A stretch of 48,775 bases of DNA from Furfurilactobacillus rossiae DSM 15814 (lineage in GTDB: Bacteria; Bacillota; Bacilli; Lactobacillales; Lactobacillaceae). Shown here piece after piece: positions 32,728 through 41,550 of the stretch. The stretch lies in contig NZ_AUAW01000019.1 of assembly GCF_000428925.1 (NCBI RefSeq), forward strand, positions 1-48,775. Reading direction: 5' to 3'. How positions within the stretch are numbered: the first letter of the stretch is position 1; every line of letters begins with the position of its first letter. The notes beneath the pieces are model-generated. The model saw nothing but the letters and a program-made list of their open reading frames with translations, was not told the origin of the DNA and did not search any database. Made by a program: the position numbers and the translations under genes.

Positions 32728-33462
32728 TTACATATTCAATCGATCTTTCATCGACTTAACAAAGGAACGGCTAACCGGCACCTTGTCGCCGTTGGTCAGC
32801 TTAATTTGATAGGTGTGGTTAAACCACGGTTCGACCTCAGAAATGGCGGTGATATTAACGACAATACTGCGATGTACCTGCATAAACTGATCTTCAGACA
32901 ATCGTGTCATCAGCCAGCTTAACGTCTGGTGCGTGTGGAAGCGACCCTCGTTGGTCGTCAATATTAGCTCACCATTTTCAACGAAGCCAGCGAGAATGTC
33001 CCCCTGCTTAAGAACACGTGTCTTTTCGTTTTCGGTTATTGAAATCATCCCCAGTTGCTTACGCGGCTTGGCTTTGGCAACTGGATTGGCTTCTTCACGA
33101 AGCTGAAGCACCTCGTCAACTCTTGATAACGCCTGATTGATTCGTTGTTGCTCAAATGGTTTAAGCACGTAATCGACCGCATTGATGTTAAATGCACGAA
33201 CCGCATAATCATCATAGGCTGTTGCCACGACCACTAACGGTGGATTCGCTAACTGATCAAGTTTGTTCGCCAAATCAAAACCGTTTTCGTTGTTCAAAGA
33301 AATATCGAGAAAAACGAGGTCGCTGGGAGTAGTTAATAATTGTGTCAACGCCTGGCTGATTGATTCTGCTTGAGACACCTGATCAACCAGTGAATTCTGC
33401 TTAAGCAAGTATTCTAGCTCGTTACGCGCGAGCGGTTCATCATCAACGATTAAGACTTTCAT
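32728..33462 (-). CDS. lytR: LytR/LytT response regulator with LytTR DNA-binding domain
   Basis: 244 residues. Receiver domain: IVDDEPLARNELEYLL, phosphoacceptor Asp in LVFLDISL, and Lys in YVLKPFE. LytTR domain at the C-terminus: QVHRSIVVNITAISEVEPWFNHTYQIKLTNGDKVPVSRSFVKSMKDRL. It overlaps the lytS end by 20 nt (ATG at 33462). It likely activates the two lrgAB pairs in response to the LytS signal, which in B. subtilis LytST is extracellular pyruvate. Confidence 0.94.
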   Translation of the reverse strand: MKVLIVDDEPLARNELEYLLKQNSLVDQVSQAESISQALTQLLTTPSDLVFLDISLNNENGFDLANKLDQLANPPLVVVATAYDDYAVRAFNINAVDYVLKPFEQQRINQALSRVDEVLQLREEANPVAKAKPRKQLGMISITENEKTRVLKQGDILAGFVENGELILTTNEGRFHTHQTLSWLMTRLSEDQFMQVHRSIVVNITAISEVEPWFNHTYQIKLTNGDKVPVSRSFVKSMKDRLNM

Positions 33463-35200
33463 GAATTGCCTCCTGCTTATTTGGAATTGTTAAACTTACC
33501 GTCGTGCCAGTTGAAGATGTTTTAAAATGTAGCTGACTGTTTGGACCATAAAGCCCCACCAGCCGCGCATTCAAGTTTTCCAACGCTGTACCACTACCAT
33601 TCGTAGAAGTTACCACTTGATGACCAAGTTGCGGTAAAACATCTTGGTCAATCCCGAAACCATTATCGCTGACACTAATCTCAGTCGCATAGCGCTGGGC
33701 TTCAACCTTGACCCACACCCGATTACCGTATCGTCGATCATCAAACGCATGTCGAATCGCGTTTTCAACCAACACTTGAATGGTAAACGGTGGAATCAAT
33801 ACTTCATCATCCGATGGCGTATCAAACGTAATATCGTATTTATCTGGAAATCGCGTTTGTTCCAGCGATAGGTATGCATCAACATGTTCGCGTTCCTGCC
33901 GCAATGGTATTTCCGTTTGACGGACACCTTGCAGGTTTGTTCGGAAGTACGTCGATAATTGCAATAACAGAGTGCGTGCCTTGTCAGCATCTGTTCGCAT
34001 CAACGCAGATATCGTATTGATTGCATTAAAGAAGAAGTGAGGATTGACTTGAGCTTGTAAGGACTTAATTTCGGCATCCTTGACGAGCTTAGATTGTTCC
34101 TCAGCAGCCCCTAATGCCAATTGGCTAGAAAAAATTGAGGCTAGCCCCGTTGCCAACTGTTCCTCAACCGGCGTTAAATCTTTCGGATTGGTAAAGTACA
34201 TCTTCAGCGTACCCACAACGTGGTTTTGGACGACTAGTGGAATCACCACTGCGGCCGCCAACGGACATCCTGGATGCGGACAGCCAATTTCGGCCTTAGA
34301 ATGAGCAATTCGCATCTGACCGGTCGCAATGACCCGTTTGGATAAATCTGTCTTGATTTCTTTTTCGGGAATATGGTGGTCACTCCCCGGCCCCACATGA
34401 GCCAAAACATCCGTCGTATCCGTAATGCCGATTGCATCAAAGTTCGTATACTTACGAATGATGCTTGCGACCTGTTGTGCATTGGCTTCGGTTAAACCGG
34501 AACTAAAAAATGGCAATGTCCGGTCTGCCAGTTCCAACACATCGTGCGTTTGCACGGCCCGCAACTGCTCTTCCTGCCTAATGTAAGCTGAAATGACTGA
34601 CATAAAGATAGCCGTTCCGGCACTATTTAAAATCATCATGGGGAAAAAGATGAGTTTTACTAAACTGAATCCAGAGGCACTAAAAATGAAAATAAAAAGC
34701 ATCTGGACTGATTCCATCATCAACCCAATCAGTGCCGACGTCGTCATGCTTGGATATCGGCTCTCGTTGAGATAACGTTTGCCAATCATCCCAGAAAGAA
34801 AACCAACAATAATCGAACTGAAAATATAAAACAGATCGGATCCGTTTCCCTGAATCACACGGTGCACACCGGCAATCAACCCAACCACCGTTCCGACCAG
34901 TGGTCCACCAACTAAGCCGGACACCGTAATCGCTAAGGTTCTCGTGTTAGCGATTGAATCAGTAGCTGGTAGACCGGTTAGCCAAGTTGTTGACACCAAC
35001 GTGTTGTGGGAAGTAATTTCAACCCCCGTTAAGTTTGAAATAATCGCAAAAACAGCGAAAATGAGAATCAACATTCCCTTCGCTGTCCATGTATCGTCAG
35101 CCTTTACTAATTGTCTGAAATAACTGACATTCACCAAAAGAAAGGCGAGGATAATGATCAGTCCAACCCGCTGCATCAGTAACAAAAATAGCGTTAACAT
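33443..35200 (-). CDS. lytS: LytS-type sensor histidine kinase
   Basis: 585 residues. The N-terminal ~200 form the 5TM-LYT membrane sensor (MGTVVGLIAGVHRVIQG-type helices). A GAF-like domain follows at about 215-350. The dimerisation and phosphoacceptor block LQAQVNPHFFFNAINTISALMR and the HATPase parts (NAIRHAF, DNGFGID, GTALENLNARL) complete it. It phosphorylates LytR. Divergent from menG. AAGGAGAAATC precedes the ATG. Confidence 0.94.
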   Translation of the reverse strand: MLTLFLLLMQRVGLIIILAFLLVNVSYFRQLVKADDTWTAKGMLILIFAVFAIISNLTGVEITSHNTLVSTTWLTGLPATDSIANTRTLAITVSGLVGGPLVGTVVGLIAGVHRVIQGNGSDLFYIFSSIIVGFLSGMIGKRYLNESRYPSMTTSALIGLMMESVQMLFIFIFSASGFSLVKLIFFPMMILNSAGTAIFMSVISAYIRQEEQLRAVQTHDVLELADRTLPFFSSGLTEANAQQVASIIRKYTNFDAIGITDTTDVLAHVGPGSDHHIPEKEIKTDLSKRVIATGQMRIAHSKAEIGCPHPGCPLAAAVVIPLVVQNHVVGTLKMYFTNPKDLTPVEEQLATGLASIFSSQLALGAAEEQSKLVKDAEIKSLQAQVNPHFFFNAINTISALMRTDADKARTLLLQLSTYFRTNLQGVRQTEIPLRQEREHVDAYLSLEQTRFPDKYDITFDTPSDDEVLIPPFTIQVLVENAIRHAFDDRRYGNRVWVKVEAQRYATEISVSDNGFGIDQDVLPQLGHQVVTSTNGSGTALENLNARLVGLYGPNSQLHFKTSSTGTTVSLTIPNKQEAIHESLNR

Positions 35201-35306
35201 GATTTCTCCTTGTCTCTTAAACCTTCATCATTATTGTTACTCATTTGTGTCCCATTAAATTATACCCGCGCAAAAACTTGTGAAACAGAGGCAACTTTAA
35301 AAACGT

Positions 35307-35335
35307 TTGTGTGTCGGGCTTAAAGAGCATATATT
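35307..35335 (+). promoter_or_regulatory. Sigma-A promoter of menG
   Basis: TTGTGT (35307-35312) and TATATT (35330-35335) with a 17-nt spacer, 27 nt before the chosen TTG start. Confidence 0.7.
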
Positions 35336-35362
35336 AATATTATTCGATTGGTGGTGAGCAAA

Positions 35363-36085
35363 TTGACCCAAAGTACTCCAAAAAATCCGGCAAGTGTGCA
35401 GGCTCTTTTCACTCGCATTGCGCCGGATTATGACCGCATGAACAACATTATTTCCCTCGGGTTACAACACACATGGCGGCGATATACCATGCGCCAAGCC
35501 CACTTTTTACCTGGCGACACGGTCCTCGACTTATGTTGTGGGACAGGTGATTGGACGGTTTCGATAGCCAATAGCATTGGCCGCAATGGTCAAGTCATTG
35601 GTGTTGACTTCAGTCAGGCAATGGTTAAGCTGGCTCAACAAAAAATTGCCGATAATAATTTAACGAATGAGGCGACCGTTTCTTTTGGTGACGCACTTCA
35701 CTTGCCCTTTCCCGACAACAGCTTTGACCTGATTACAATCGGTTTTGGTATGCGTAATTTAGCAGACTTAAACGCCGGTTTAACGGAGATGCTACGCGTC
35801 TTACGTCCTGGTGGTCAGCTCGTGTGCTTGGAAAGTTCTCAACCAACCGCGCCAATTATCAAGCCCGTTTGGCAATGGTATTTCGGCACCGTCATGCCGT
35901 GGTTAGGGGCCGTATTTGCCCATGCTCATGATGACTACGATTATCTTCAGCGGACTACTCAGGCATTTGCCAATTATCAAACGTTGGCCGAAGCATTTGA
36001 GACAGCCGGCTTTGAAGAAGTCCATTACCGTCGCTTTACGTTTGGCGCGGCGGCTTGTCATACTGGAATCAAACCAACTAAGTAG
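35363..36085 (+). CDS. menG: Demethylmenaquinone methyltransferase (UbiE/MenG)
   Basis: About 241 residues. VQALFTRIAPDYDRMNNIISLGLQHTWRR, VLDLCCGTGDWT (SAM loop), GVDFSQAM and SFDLITIGFGMRNLADLNAGLTEMLRVLRPGG are the UbiE signatures. It methylates demethylmenaquinone in the last step of menaquinone synthesis. No other men gene is in the window. A lone menG in lactobacilli can serve quinones made elsewhere in the genome or scavenged ones. I start at the TTG at 35363 after GGTGGTGAG. A TTG at 35348 is the alternative. Confidence 0.9.
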   Translation: MTQSTPKNPASVQALFTRIAPDYDRMNNIISLGLQHTWRRYTMRQAHFLPGDTVLDLCCGTGDWTVSIANSIGRNGQVIGVDFSQAMVKLAQQKIADNNLTNEATVSFGDALHLPFPDNSFDLITIGFGMRNLADLNAGLTEMLRVLRPGGQLVCLESSQPTAPIIKPVWQWYFGTVMPWLGAVFAHAHDDYDYLQRTTQAFANYQTLAEAFETAGFEEVHYRRFTFGAAACHTGIKPTK

Positions 36086-36150
36086 TCGTTTACTAATGTG
36101 ACAAATTTCGTTAAACTGAAGCCATTGTATTAATAGAAAGGATGGCGCTC

Positions 36151-36519
36151 GTGTCAGAAGATCGGTATTATCAGCCCAAAGATAGCAAGGATGCAATGCG
36201 GTACATTGAACGGTTATTCAACCGTTACAAGGATGCCCCGATTACGCAAGAACTCGTTGATTATAATCACAATTTAACGGCTGCCTTACGCAGTGATATT
36301 GCTCAAGCAGCCTTGGCTGAAAATGCACCACAACGTCATGACGCGGCCATCAACATGGCAGATGAAATGGACAAGTGGGCCCGTACGCGAGCAGCTGGGC
36401 AGCCATTTCATGGACAGTTAAAACACTTCAAGTTCGTCGGCGAAGCGGCAACGCCACGGTTCAAAGCACATACAGTCAAAAACCATCAACGTGGCAACTT
36501 GCGGGCGTCACGCCATTAA
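36151..36519 (+). CDS. Small protein of unknown function
   Basis: About 122 residues, not recognised. Soluble, helical, with Arg/His-rich C-terminus (GEAATPRFKAHTVKNHQRGNLRASRH). YYQPKDSKDAMRYIERLFNRYKDAP near the start looks like a conserved helical pair. Start at GTG 36151 with AAAGGATGG 6 nt upstream. The ATG at 36142 abuts the ribosome binding site. 65 nt after menG without a visible terminator between, so possibly in its operon. Confidence 0.6.
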   Translation: MSEDRYYQPKDSKDAMRYIERLFNRYKDAPITQELVDYNHNLTAALRSDIAQAALAENAPQRHDAAINMADEMDKWARTRAAGQPFHGQLKHFKFVGEAATPRFKAHTVKNHQRGNLRASRH

Positions 36520-36530
36520 CGTATTCACAT

Positions 36531-36575
36531 AAAAATCCTGTCGATTAGTTCTCACTAATTAACAGGATTTTTTGA
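36531..36575 (+). terminator. Terminator after the 36151 gene
   Basis: AAAATCCTGT with ATTAGT inside pairs with ACTAAT and CAGGATTTT, followed by T residues. Confidence 0.88.
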
Positions 36576-36617
36576 TTATCGATTTTTTTGAAAATGATTG
36601 CGATTTCGCCCGCTTTC

Positions 36618-36790
36618 GGTTGTCCATTTTTGAACCCTGCTGTGGGGACCGGATTAAGCCTGAAAAGCACAGTCTTATTCCTCGACTTCAAGCCGCACAA
36701 CCCACGTCTTGAAGCTCGTCCCGTGCTGTAAATTCGGCAAAAGCAACCAAATTAACACCACCGACACAGCAGGATTCAACACTACCAACC
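36618..36790 (+). ncRNA. Structured intergenic element E8 (most divergent family copy)
   Basis: Plus-strand sense. Outer helix: GGTTG/CAACC and TTGAA/TTCAA, then CCTGCTGTG/CACAGCAGG. Core GGGGACCGGATTAAGCCTG. One hairpin is CTTCAAG/CTTGAAG, and the last is GTGCTG-TAA-ATTCGG against CCAAAT-TAA-CACCAC (two mismatches). The primary sequence is little like the others outside the core, yet every helix is present. It lies 179 nt before E6. Confidence 0.65.
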
Positions 36791-36968
36791 TACAGCTTCT
36801 TAAACATTTCCTTTCAGCATCATCAAGCAAGATTCTTAACGAAGGAGCGAATCGGCAAATCACGGCCAGTTGACTATATAATTTAGACGAACCATAGCCA
36901 AAAACAGCAATGCATCATCGTCTAAACCAAGGAAGAGATACTTAAAACTTCTATGTGAGCCGAAGGGC

Positions 36969-37135
36969 GGCAGCATTGATACCGAGCCGTGAAAGTAACG
37001 TTAATTCGGTGGTTTTCCCGAATTTAGGTTACGGACGGGCGTTAAGACTCGGCACTCCACGAGGCTTGACGACGAGGTGAAAGACCGTGAACTTCGGGCT
37101 TGAGCCGGTCCCACGGCGAGTGTGTCAATGCTGCC
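36969..37135 (-). ncRNA. Structured intergenic element E6 (candidate RNA family)
   Basis: Minus-strand sense. The outer helix is GGCAGCATTGA/TCAATGCTGCC: several positions differ from E1, and each change is matched on the other arm. Core GGGACCGGCTCAAGCCC. The last hairpin is GTAAC-C-TAA-ATTCGG/CCGAAT-TAA-C-GTTAC. It lies between the convergent 36151 gene and the DUF915-type gene. Confidence 0.75.
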
Positions 37136-37175
37136 AACCGTAGGTGTACGCGCAATGGCTAACTTAATTGTAAGA

Positions 37176-38051
37176 TTAAGGTTTACTACCTGGTTTACCA
37201 AAAAGCAAGTTGGTGACTAGCTTGTAGCTACGAATTGTGGTGTGAATTTGGTGATGATTGGTATTGTTCATCAAAATCTCGTGATACTGCGGCACAATGC
37301 CGCGAACAAGATAGCGCAAAGCCTGTGCCTGCACAATAGGCACTGAATTGTCCGTATCTTCGCCATTAGCGGAACCATAAACATTAAAGATTTGTGCCTG
37401 ACTATTGGCCCACAAATTGTTGCGATCTGCGATCAACTGACGATAACTGTGTGATGAACGTTTAGGCTTTCCGCTAGGCAAAACATCTTTAGGCCGATCA
37501 ATACTTTCATCGACCGGTGCACTCAACAATACCATCTTATGCAACTTTGGCAATCGCTTATCGTTACCATAGCGGATCAGTTGAGTAACCATCGCACTAC
37601 CGCCCCATGAATGGCCAACGGCATTGTATTCGTTAACGTGATAACGACGTTTGAGCAACATCAGAATTTGATTGAGCCACTTTGCCTGTGGTTGATAACT
37701 ATTCCCTAGATTGCGGTCAAACGTAACTTGAATGAGCGGATTAATATCCGTTTTTTTAAGGTGACCGATCACGTGAATGCGGCCAAAGAAGTCGACATTG
37801 ATTCGCATCACTTTGCCTGCAGTACGTTCACCCTGCATATAACCGATCATAGCGTTAAACGAGTTAGCCGAAGTGGCCCAGCCAGGCATGAAGATGGTCG
37901 GCGTGTGCGTTTGGATAACACTCTTGTTAACTTCGCTACTCTCCAGTGGTTCGGCAGTCACGCCAATGCTGGTTACTTTATGGAACAACACAAAACTTGC
38001 GCCCAGCATTAAAACGAGCGCACTGGTAATTGTCCAAATCCGTCGGTGCAC
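37176..38051 (-). CDS. Alpha/beta hydrolase, DUF915 type, membrane-anchored or secreted
   Basis: About 291 residues. A short basic N-terminus and one hydrophobic helix (IWTITSALVLMLGASFVLF) form a signal anchor. TIFMPGWATSANSFNAMI is the oxyanion-loop region, and VGHSWGGSAM the nucleophile elbow with the catalytic Ser. VDESIDRP and the late NTNHHQIH give candidate Asp and His. This is the lactobacillal DUF915 family (probable extracytoplasmic esterase/lipase). Start GTG at 38051, 7 nt after GGAGG. A TTG two codons upstream overlaps the ribosome binding site. Confidence 0.85.
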   Translation of the reverse strand: MHRRIWTITSALVLMLGASFVLFHKVTSIGVTAEPLESSEVNKSVIQTHTPTIFMPGWATSANSFNAMIGYMQGERTAGKVMRINVDFFGRIHVIGHLKKTDINPLIQVTFDRNLGNSYQPQAKWLNQILMLLKRRYHVNEYNAVGHSWGGSAMVTQLIRYGNDKRLPKLHKMVLLSAPVDESIDRPKDVLPSGKPKRSSHSYRQLIADRNNLWANSQAQIFNVYGSANGEDTDNSVPIVQAQALRYLVRGIVPQYHEILMNNTNHHQIHTTIRSYKLVTNLLFGKPGSKP

Positions 38052-38318
38052 GTGCAAACCTCCCCATCGCTGATGTTTCCCACTCAGCCGTTTATTTCTA
38101 ATTAACTTTAACGCTTTCGAATCCTTGTGACCAGTCGCAACGCGTGACTTAACAGCAAATTAAGTTTGCCACAGTGAGAATAACCAGCTCGTTTACAAAC
38201 CGTCAGCTAACAACTATTCTGTTTTTTCGAAATAGCGAGCATTATTTTCTGAGTTTTTCTGATCAATCATCTATACTGTTGCCAAACATATATTGAGATT
38301 GAATTGGAGGGGATCATT

Positions 38319-38999
38319 ATGACACAACCCGTTGTTGCAATCGTTGGTGTTGGTAAAACTGGCTTGGCTCAAGCCCAGGCCGCACTTTTTGGTCGGCAAG
38401 GTTTCCAAATTGTGCTGCTATCCCGCGATGAAAATATCCTAAAACAAACTGCTGACGATCTTCAACATCAGCAGATCAACGCTACTATTTTTCCAGTTGA
38501 TCTGACAAAGGCGGACACTATTGACGAAGCGTTTGATCAAGTCAAACAGTTGGGTCAACTGACGGCCGTCATCTTTAACGCCACATTCCGTCCTGGCATT
38601 AAGCCACGAGCACTCACGGCTGAGACAGCTGAAACTGGCATGCTGATCGGTGCAGTTGCGCCGGTAGCGGTAGCCCACGCAGCCATTCCTGCCCTACTTG
38701 AAAGTTCACAACCAACGGCCTTGCTATTCACTAACAGTATTGCAGCCACCAAACCATCAACTGGTGCGCCTCTGCAAAGCATGGAAAAAGCGGCAATGAA
38801 GAATTTTGTCTTAGCCCTCAATCAAGATTTGGCAAAAACTAACATCTTTGCCGGCCAAGTGACCATCAATACCTACGTTCGTGAAGGTCACCGTGAAAAT
38901 CAGGATCCCGTTAACATTGCGAAGGCTTACTACAAACTATTTACAGAGCGTGAACCCGTTGATTTGGCCTATCACGACCTCATTAAAGAAGATTATTAA
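38319..38999 (+). CDS. SDR-family protein lacking the catalytic tyrosine
   Basis: About 226 residues. VVAIVGVGKTGLAQAQAALF is a GxxxGxG-like coenzyme loop, and AVIFNATFRPG is the NAG-like motif. TNSIAATKPSTGAPLQSMEKAAMKNF aligns with the S-Y-x3-K region: the Ser and Lys are present, but Gln stands in the Tyr position. Classical oxidoreductase activity is therefore doubtful. The start follows GGAGGGG. A TATACT -10 is at 38272-38277. The terminator follows closely. Confidence 0.82.
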   Translation: MTQPVVAIVGVGKTGLAQAQAALFGRQGFQIVLLSRDENILKQTADDLQHQQINATIFPVDLTKADTIDEAFDQVKQLGQLTAVIFNATFRPGIKPRALTAETAETGMLIGAVAPVAVAHAAIPALLESSQPTALLFTNSIAATKPSTGAPLQSMEKAAMKNFVLALNQDLAKTNIFAGQVTINTYVREGHRENQDPVNIAKAYYKLFTEREPVDLAYHDLIKEDY

Positions 39000-39014
39000 T
39001 TTGTACCGTTACAC

Positions 39015-39056
39015 AAAAAAGGTTCAAACGCAGATTATTGTGTTTGAACCTTTTTC
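39015..39056 (+). terminator. Terminator between the SDR and membrane-protein genes
   Basis: A perfect stem, AAAAAGGTTCAAAC with its complement, around a 14-nt loop, followed by T residues. It is bidirectional. Confidence 0.92.
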
Positions 39057-39062
39057 GTTTAT

Positions 39063-39491
39063 TTAATTTTTTCGGTGCGTAACAAATACAAGTCGAATCA
39101 AAAGCCAAACGTCAATAACAACTGCAAAAATATAAACTAAGCCATACAGCGTAAATGTCACCAGCGCTGAGCCACCATTTGGCGAGCCATGTGAAGCCCA
39201 CGCGCTGTTGTATTCCGTTTGCGCAAAAGATTCGCCGTTTTCATCATAGGCACGGCGGATAAATGTTCGGTTATCAACAGTTTTGCCTTGCCGTCGCAGT
39301 TGGCGCCAGCGACTGACACTCGCGCGGGCAAACGGATAAAGTAATAACCAATTCACAAGATTGCCATAATCAAATGCGGTAATCGCGTAAAATAATCCAC
39401 CGGCTGGTTTCAAATGCGCTACCAAGGTAAAAAAGGCAAAGAAGATCAGTCCCAATGTATAGGAAATTACGAGCTGTAGCCACTTATTCAT
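39063..39491 (-). CDS. Small membrane protein of unknown function
   Basis: About 142 residues with three to four hydrophobic segments (LQLVISYTLGLIFFAFFTLVAHL; GGLFYAITAFDYGNLVNWLLLYPF; ALVTFTLYGLVYIFAVVIDVWLLIRLVF) around a hydrophilic loop rich in Arg and Asn (RRQGKTVDNRTFIRRAYDENGESF). Not recognised. Start at ATG 39491, with a GTG at 39500 as an alternative. It follows rnhA at 24 nt on the same strand, so it may be the last gene of mutY-rnhA. Confidence 0.6.
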   Translation of the reverse strand: MNKWLQLVISYTLGLIFFAFFTLVAHLKPAGGLFYAITAFDYGNLVNWLLLYPFARASVSRWRQLRRQGKTVDNRTFIRRAYDENGESFAQTEYNSAWASHGSPNGGSALVTFTLYGLVYIFAVVIDVWLLIRLVFVTHRKN

Positions 39492-39515
39492 ACCCGTCAC
39501 CTGTCTCTAAAAGTC

Positions 39516-40352
39516 TTAAAATAAATTCATTTGTTCAGAATCATCTGACGCCGCATTACCAGAGTCATCAACAGCCACCGTTTGATCTGCAACTGTCGCT
39601 AACGGGTTCACCTCGGACCGTTTGCCGATCGGATTTTCCTCACTCATGGCATCCATTGTTTGATTCAACAGTTCATCCACAAACACGTTACCAGAATTAT
39701 CAGCGTGACCCTTCGTCCACTCAAAACGTAGATGTGGAAAGGCTGTCAACTGGTCGCTCATCGCTTGCCACAGCTCTTTGTTGGCCAGTGGCGCACCGTT
39801 ACTGCGTGCCCATCCCCGTCGTTTCCAACCGGCTAACCAACGTTTAGTAATCGCATCCAGGACATATTTTGAATCCAACACGGCCAAAATTGGTTCTCTG
39901 TTCAAACCCGACTGTTGTAACGCCTGTAGCGCCCGCAATAAGCCAGTGATCTCCATTTTATTGTTAGTCGCACCAAACTCACCCAGTGAATCGTAATATT
40001 GCATGCCGTCTTTTTTAATCAGGTAAGCCCAAGCAGCCTTATCACCTTGACGCACGTGACCACCAGCAACATTACCCGTGTTCCGAGAACCACCGTCAGA
40101 ATACATGACGATTTTTTCTGTTACTGATTGACTGGTTGTCGGACGTTGCCGTGTAGAGGCTGCCGCTGACTTGTGGCCTGACGCGGTGTATTGTCCGCCA
40201 GCGTTCAACCATTGTTGAGCAGCATCGCGTGTTGGAAAACTCTTGTATCGTGCTCCAGCCATCCCGTCGACTTGCTGTTTGGCTGCTGCCCAAGTCGTGA
40301 AAATCCCCGTCTTGCGGCCATGTGCTACTGCATAAAACTTTTTTCCTGCCAT
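39516..40352 (-). CDS. rnhA: Ribonuclease HI with N-terminal hybrid-binding domain and C-terminal clamp-like motif
   Basis: 278 residues. N-terminal RNA/DNA hybrid-binding (caulimovirus VI-like) domain: KFYAVAHGRKTGIFTTWAAAKQQVDG..ARYKSFPTRDAAQQWL. RNase H domain: VMYSDGGSRNTG (Asp), NKMEITGLLRAL (Glu), AVLDSKYVLDAI (Asp), KGHADNSGNVFVDELLN (His, Asp), so all catalytic positions are kept. After about 45 disordered residues it ends in SEQMNLF, resembling the beta-clamp-binding motif QLxLF. It cuts RNA in RNA/DNA hybrids. The ATG is 7 nt after the mutY stop and shares its TGAGG region. Confidence 0.9.
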   Translation of the reverse strand: MAGKKFYAVAHGRKTGIFTTWAAAKQQVDGMAGARYKSFPTRDAAQQWLNAGGQYTASGHKSAAASTRQRPTTSQSVTEKIVMYSDGGSRNTGNVAGGHVRQGDKAAWAYLIKKDGMQYYDSLGEFGATNNKMEITGLLRALQALQQSGLNREPILAVLDSKYVLDAITKRWLAGWKRRGWARSNGAPLANKELWQAMSDQLTAFPHLRFEWTKGHADNSGNVFVDELLNQTMDAMSEENPIGKRSEVNPLATVADQTVAVDDSGNAASDDSEQMNLF

Positions 40353-40359
40353 AATTACC

Positions 40360-41484
40360 TCACTTTTTTGATGCAGCTTGCCAACGTCGCCACAGTTTTT
40401 GTTGGACAACTGGCATTGGATAATGATCAAACGCCGATTCAGCCACAATTTCACCTGCAAACAAACTGATGTCTGGCACGGCCGATAACTCTGCAGAGAC
40501 CAGTCGAATTTGCCACTTTAGATGGGTAAACGTGTGTGTCACGGCGCGACCACCAATCAATGCCAATGAAACCGGAATTTCAGTTTCCGTTTCGAACGCC
40601 TGCTCAGCTCGTGACACAACATCGGGGTCCATCAGGTCTGTTTCCTGCTCATCATCCTTCAACAAATCGCTGACCTTAATCAGTGGAAAGGTCCATAAGT
40701 TTGCCAGTAATCCCATCGATGATCGTTTGGTCATTAAATACCCAGCAGGTGTGTGAATGACTAGTGCAACATAATCGACTGGCACTGGCCGTGGCTTGGC
40801 CGTTTTAACCGGGTAGTCAAGTACGTGCCCTGTTTCGTATGAACGGTCAAACGCCTTTACCGGTGAGTGCGTAACATCCGGATTCTTCGCTGTCATGTAG
40901 CTACTGCCCAAGTCCATAATTGCTTGGTTAAAATCCCCAGGTCGCTGTGGATCAATAATTCGATCAATCGTCTCAGCAAAAATTGAGCGAGTTGCCGGCT
41001 TGGTGATATCGGCATCAATCATCAGCAAACGCCCAAATACTCGAAAGGCGTTTCCATCGACTGCAGCCACCGGTTCACCAAACGCAATGCTAGCAATCGC
41101 GCCCGCTGTGTATGGACCAATGCCAGTCAGTTCCTGCAAACCCGCTGCCGTTGTCGGCCATTCGCCATGCCGGTCGTTGACGATTTCCTGTGCCGCCCGT
41201 TGCAGATTGCGCGCCCGAGAATAGTAGCCAAGGCCCTCCCATGCTTTCAACAATTGCTCCGGTTTGGCCGCAGCCAAATCATTAATTGTGGGAAACATGC
41301 TCATGAAGCGTTCATAGTAAGGAATAACCGTATTCACTTGCGTCTGTTGCAACATAATTTCCGATACCCACACGTGATACGGATCATGATCTCGCCGCCA
41401 TGGTAAATCCCGTTTATTTTCGTCATACCAGTTTAATAATGTTTTTCGAAACGCTGCAATCGTTTCTTCTGACCACTGTTCCAT
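40360..41484 (-). CDS. mutY: Adenine DNA glycosylase MutY without an iron-sulfur cluster
   Basis: 374 residues. WVSEIMLQQTQVNTVIPYY (catalytic Glu), ELTGIGPYTAGAIASIAFGEPVAAVDGNAFRV (helix-hairpin-helix and catalytic Asp) are standard. After NQAIMDLGSSYM the four cluster cysteines are absent, and the whole protein contains no Cys at all. The C-terminal NUDIX-like 8-oxoG recognition domain (VDYVALVIHTPAGYLMTKRSSMGLLANLWTFPL; VTHTFTHLKWQIRL) is present. It removes A opposite 8-oxoG. Cluster-free MutY is known from lactobacilli. Operon with rnhA. Confidence 0.93.
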   Translation of the reverse strand: MEQWSEETIAAFRKTLLNWYDENKRDLPWRRDHDPYHVWVSEIMLQQTQVNTVIPYYERFMSMFPTINDLAAAKPEQLLKAWEGLGYYSRARNLQRAAQEIVNDRHGEWPTTAAGLQELTGIGPYTAGAIASIAFGEPVAAVDGNAFRVFGRLLMIDADITKPATRSIFAETIDRIIDPQRPGDFNQAIMDLGSSYMTAKNPDVTHSPVKAFDRSYETGHVLDYPVKTAKPRPVPVDYVALVIHTPAGYLMTKRSSMGLLANLWTFPLIKVSDLLKDDEQETDLMDPDVVSRAEQAFETETEIPVSLALIGGRAVTHTFTHLKWQIRLVSAELSAVPDISLFAGEIVAESAFDHYPMPVVQQKLWRRWQAASKK

Positions 41485-41550
41485 TGCTGCGCTCCCATCC
41501 GTTTGTTAGTGCTGTTATCTTAGCATATTTCAGCTAACTGATGTGCATTC

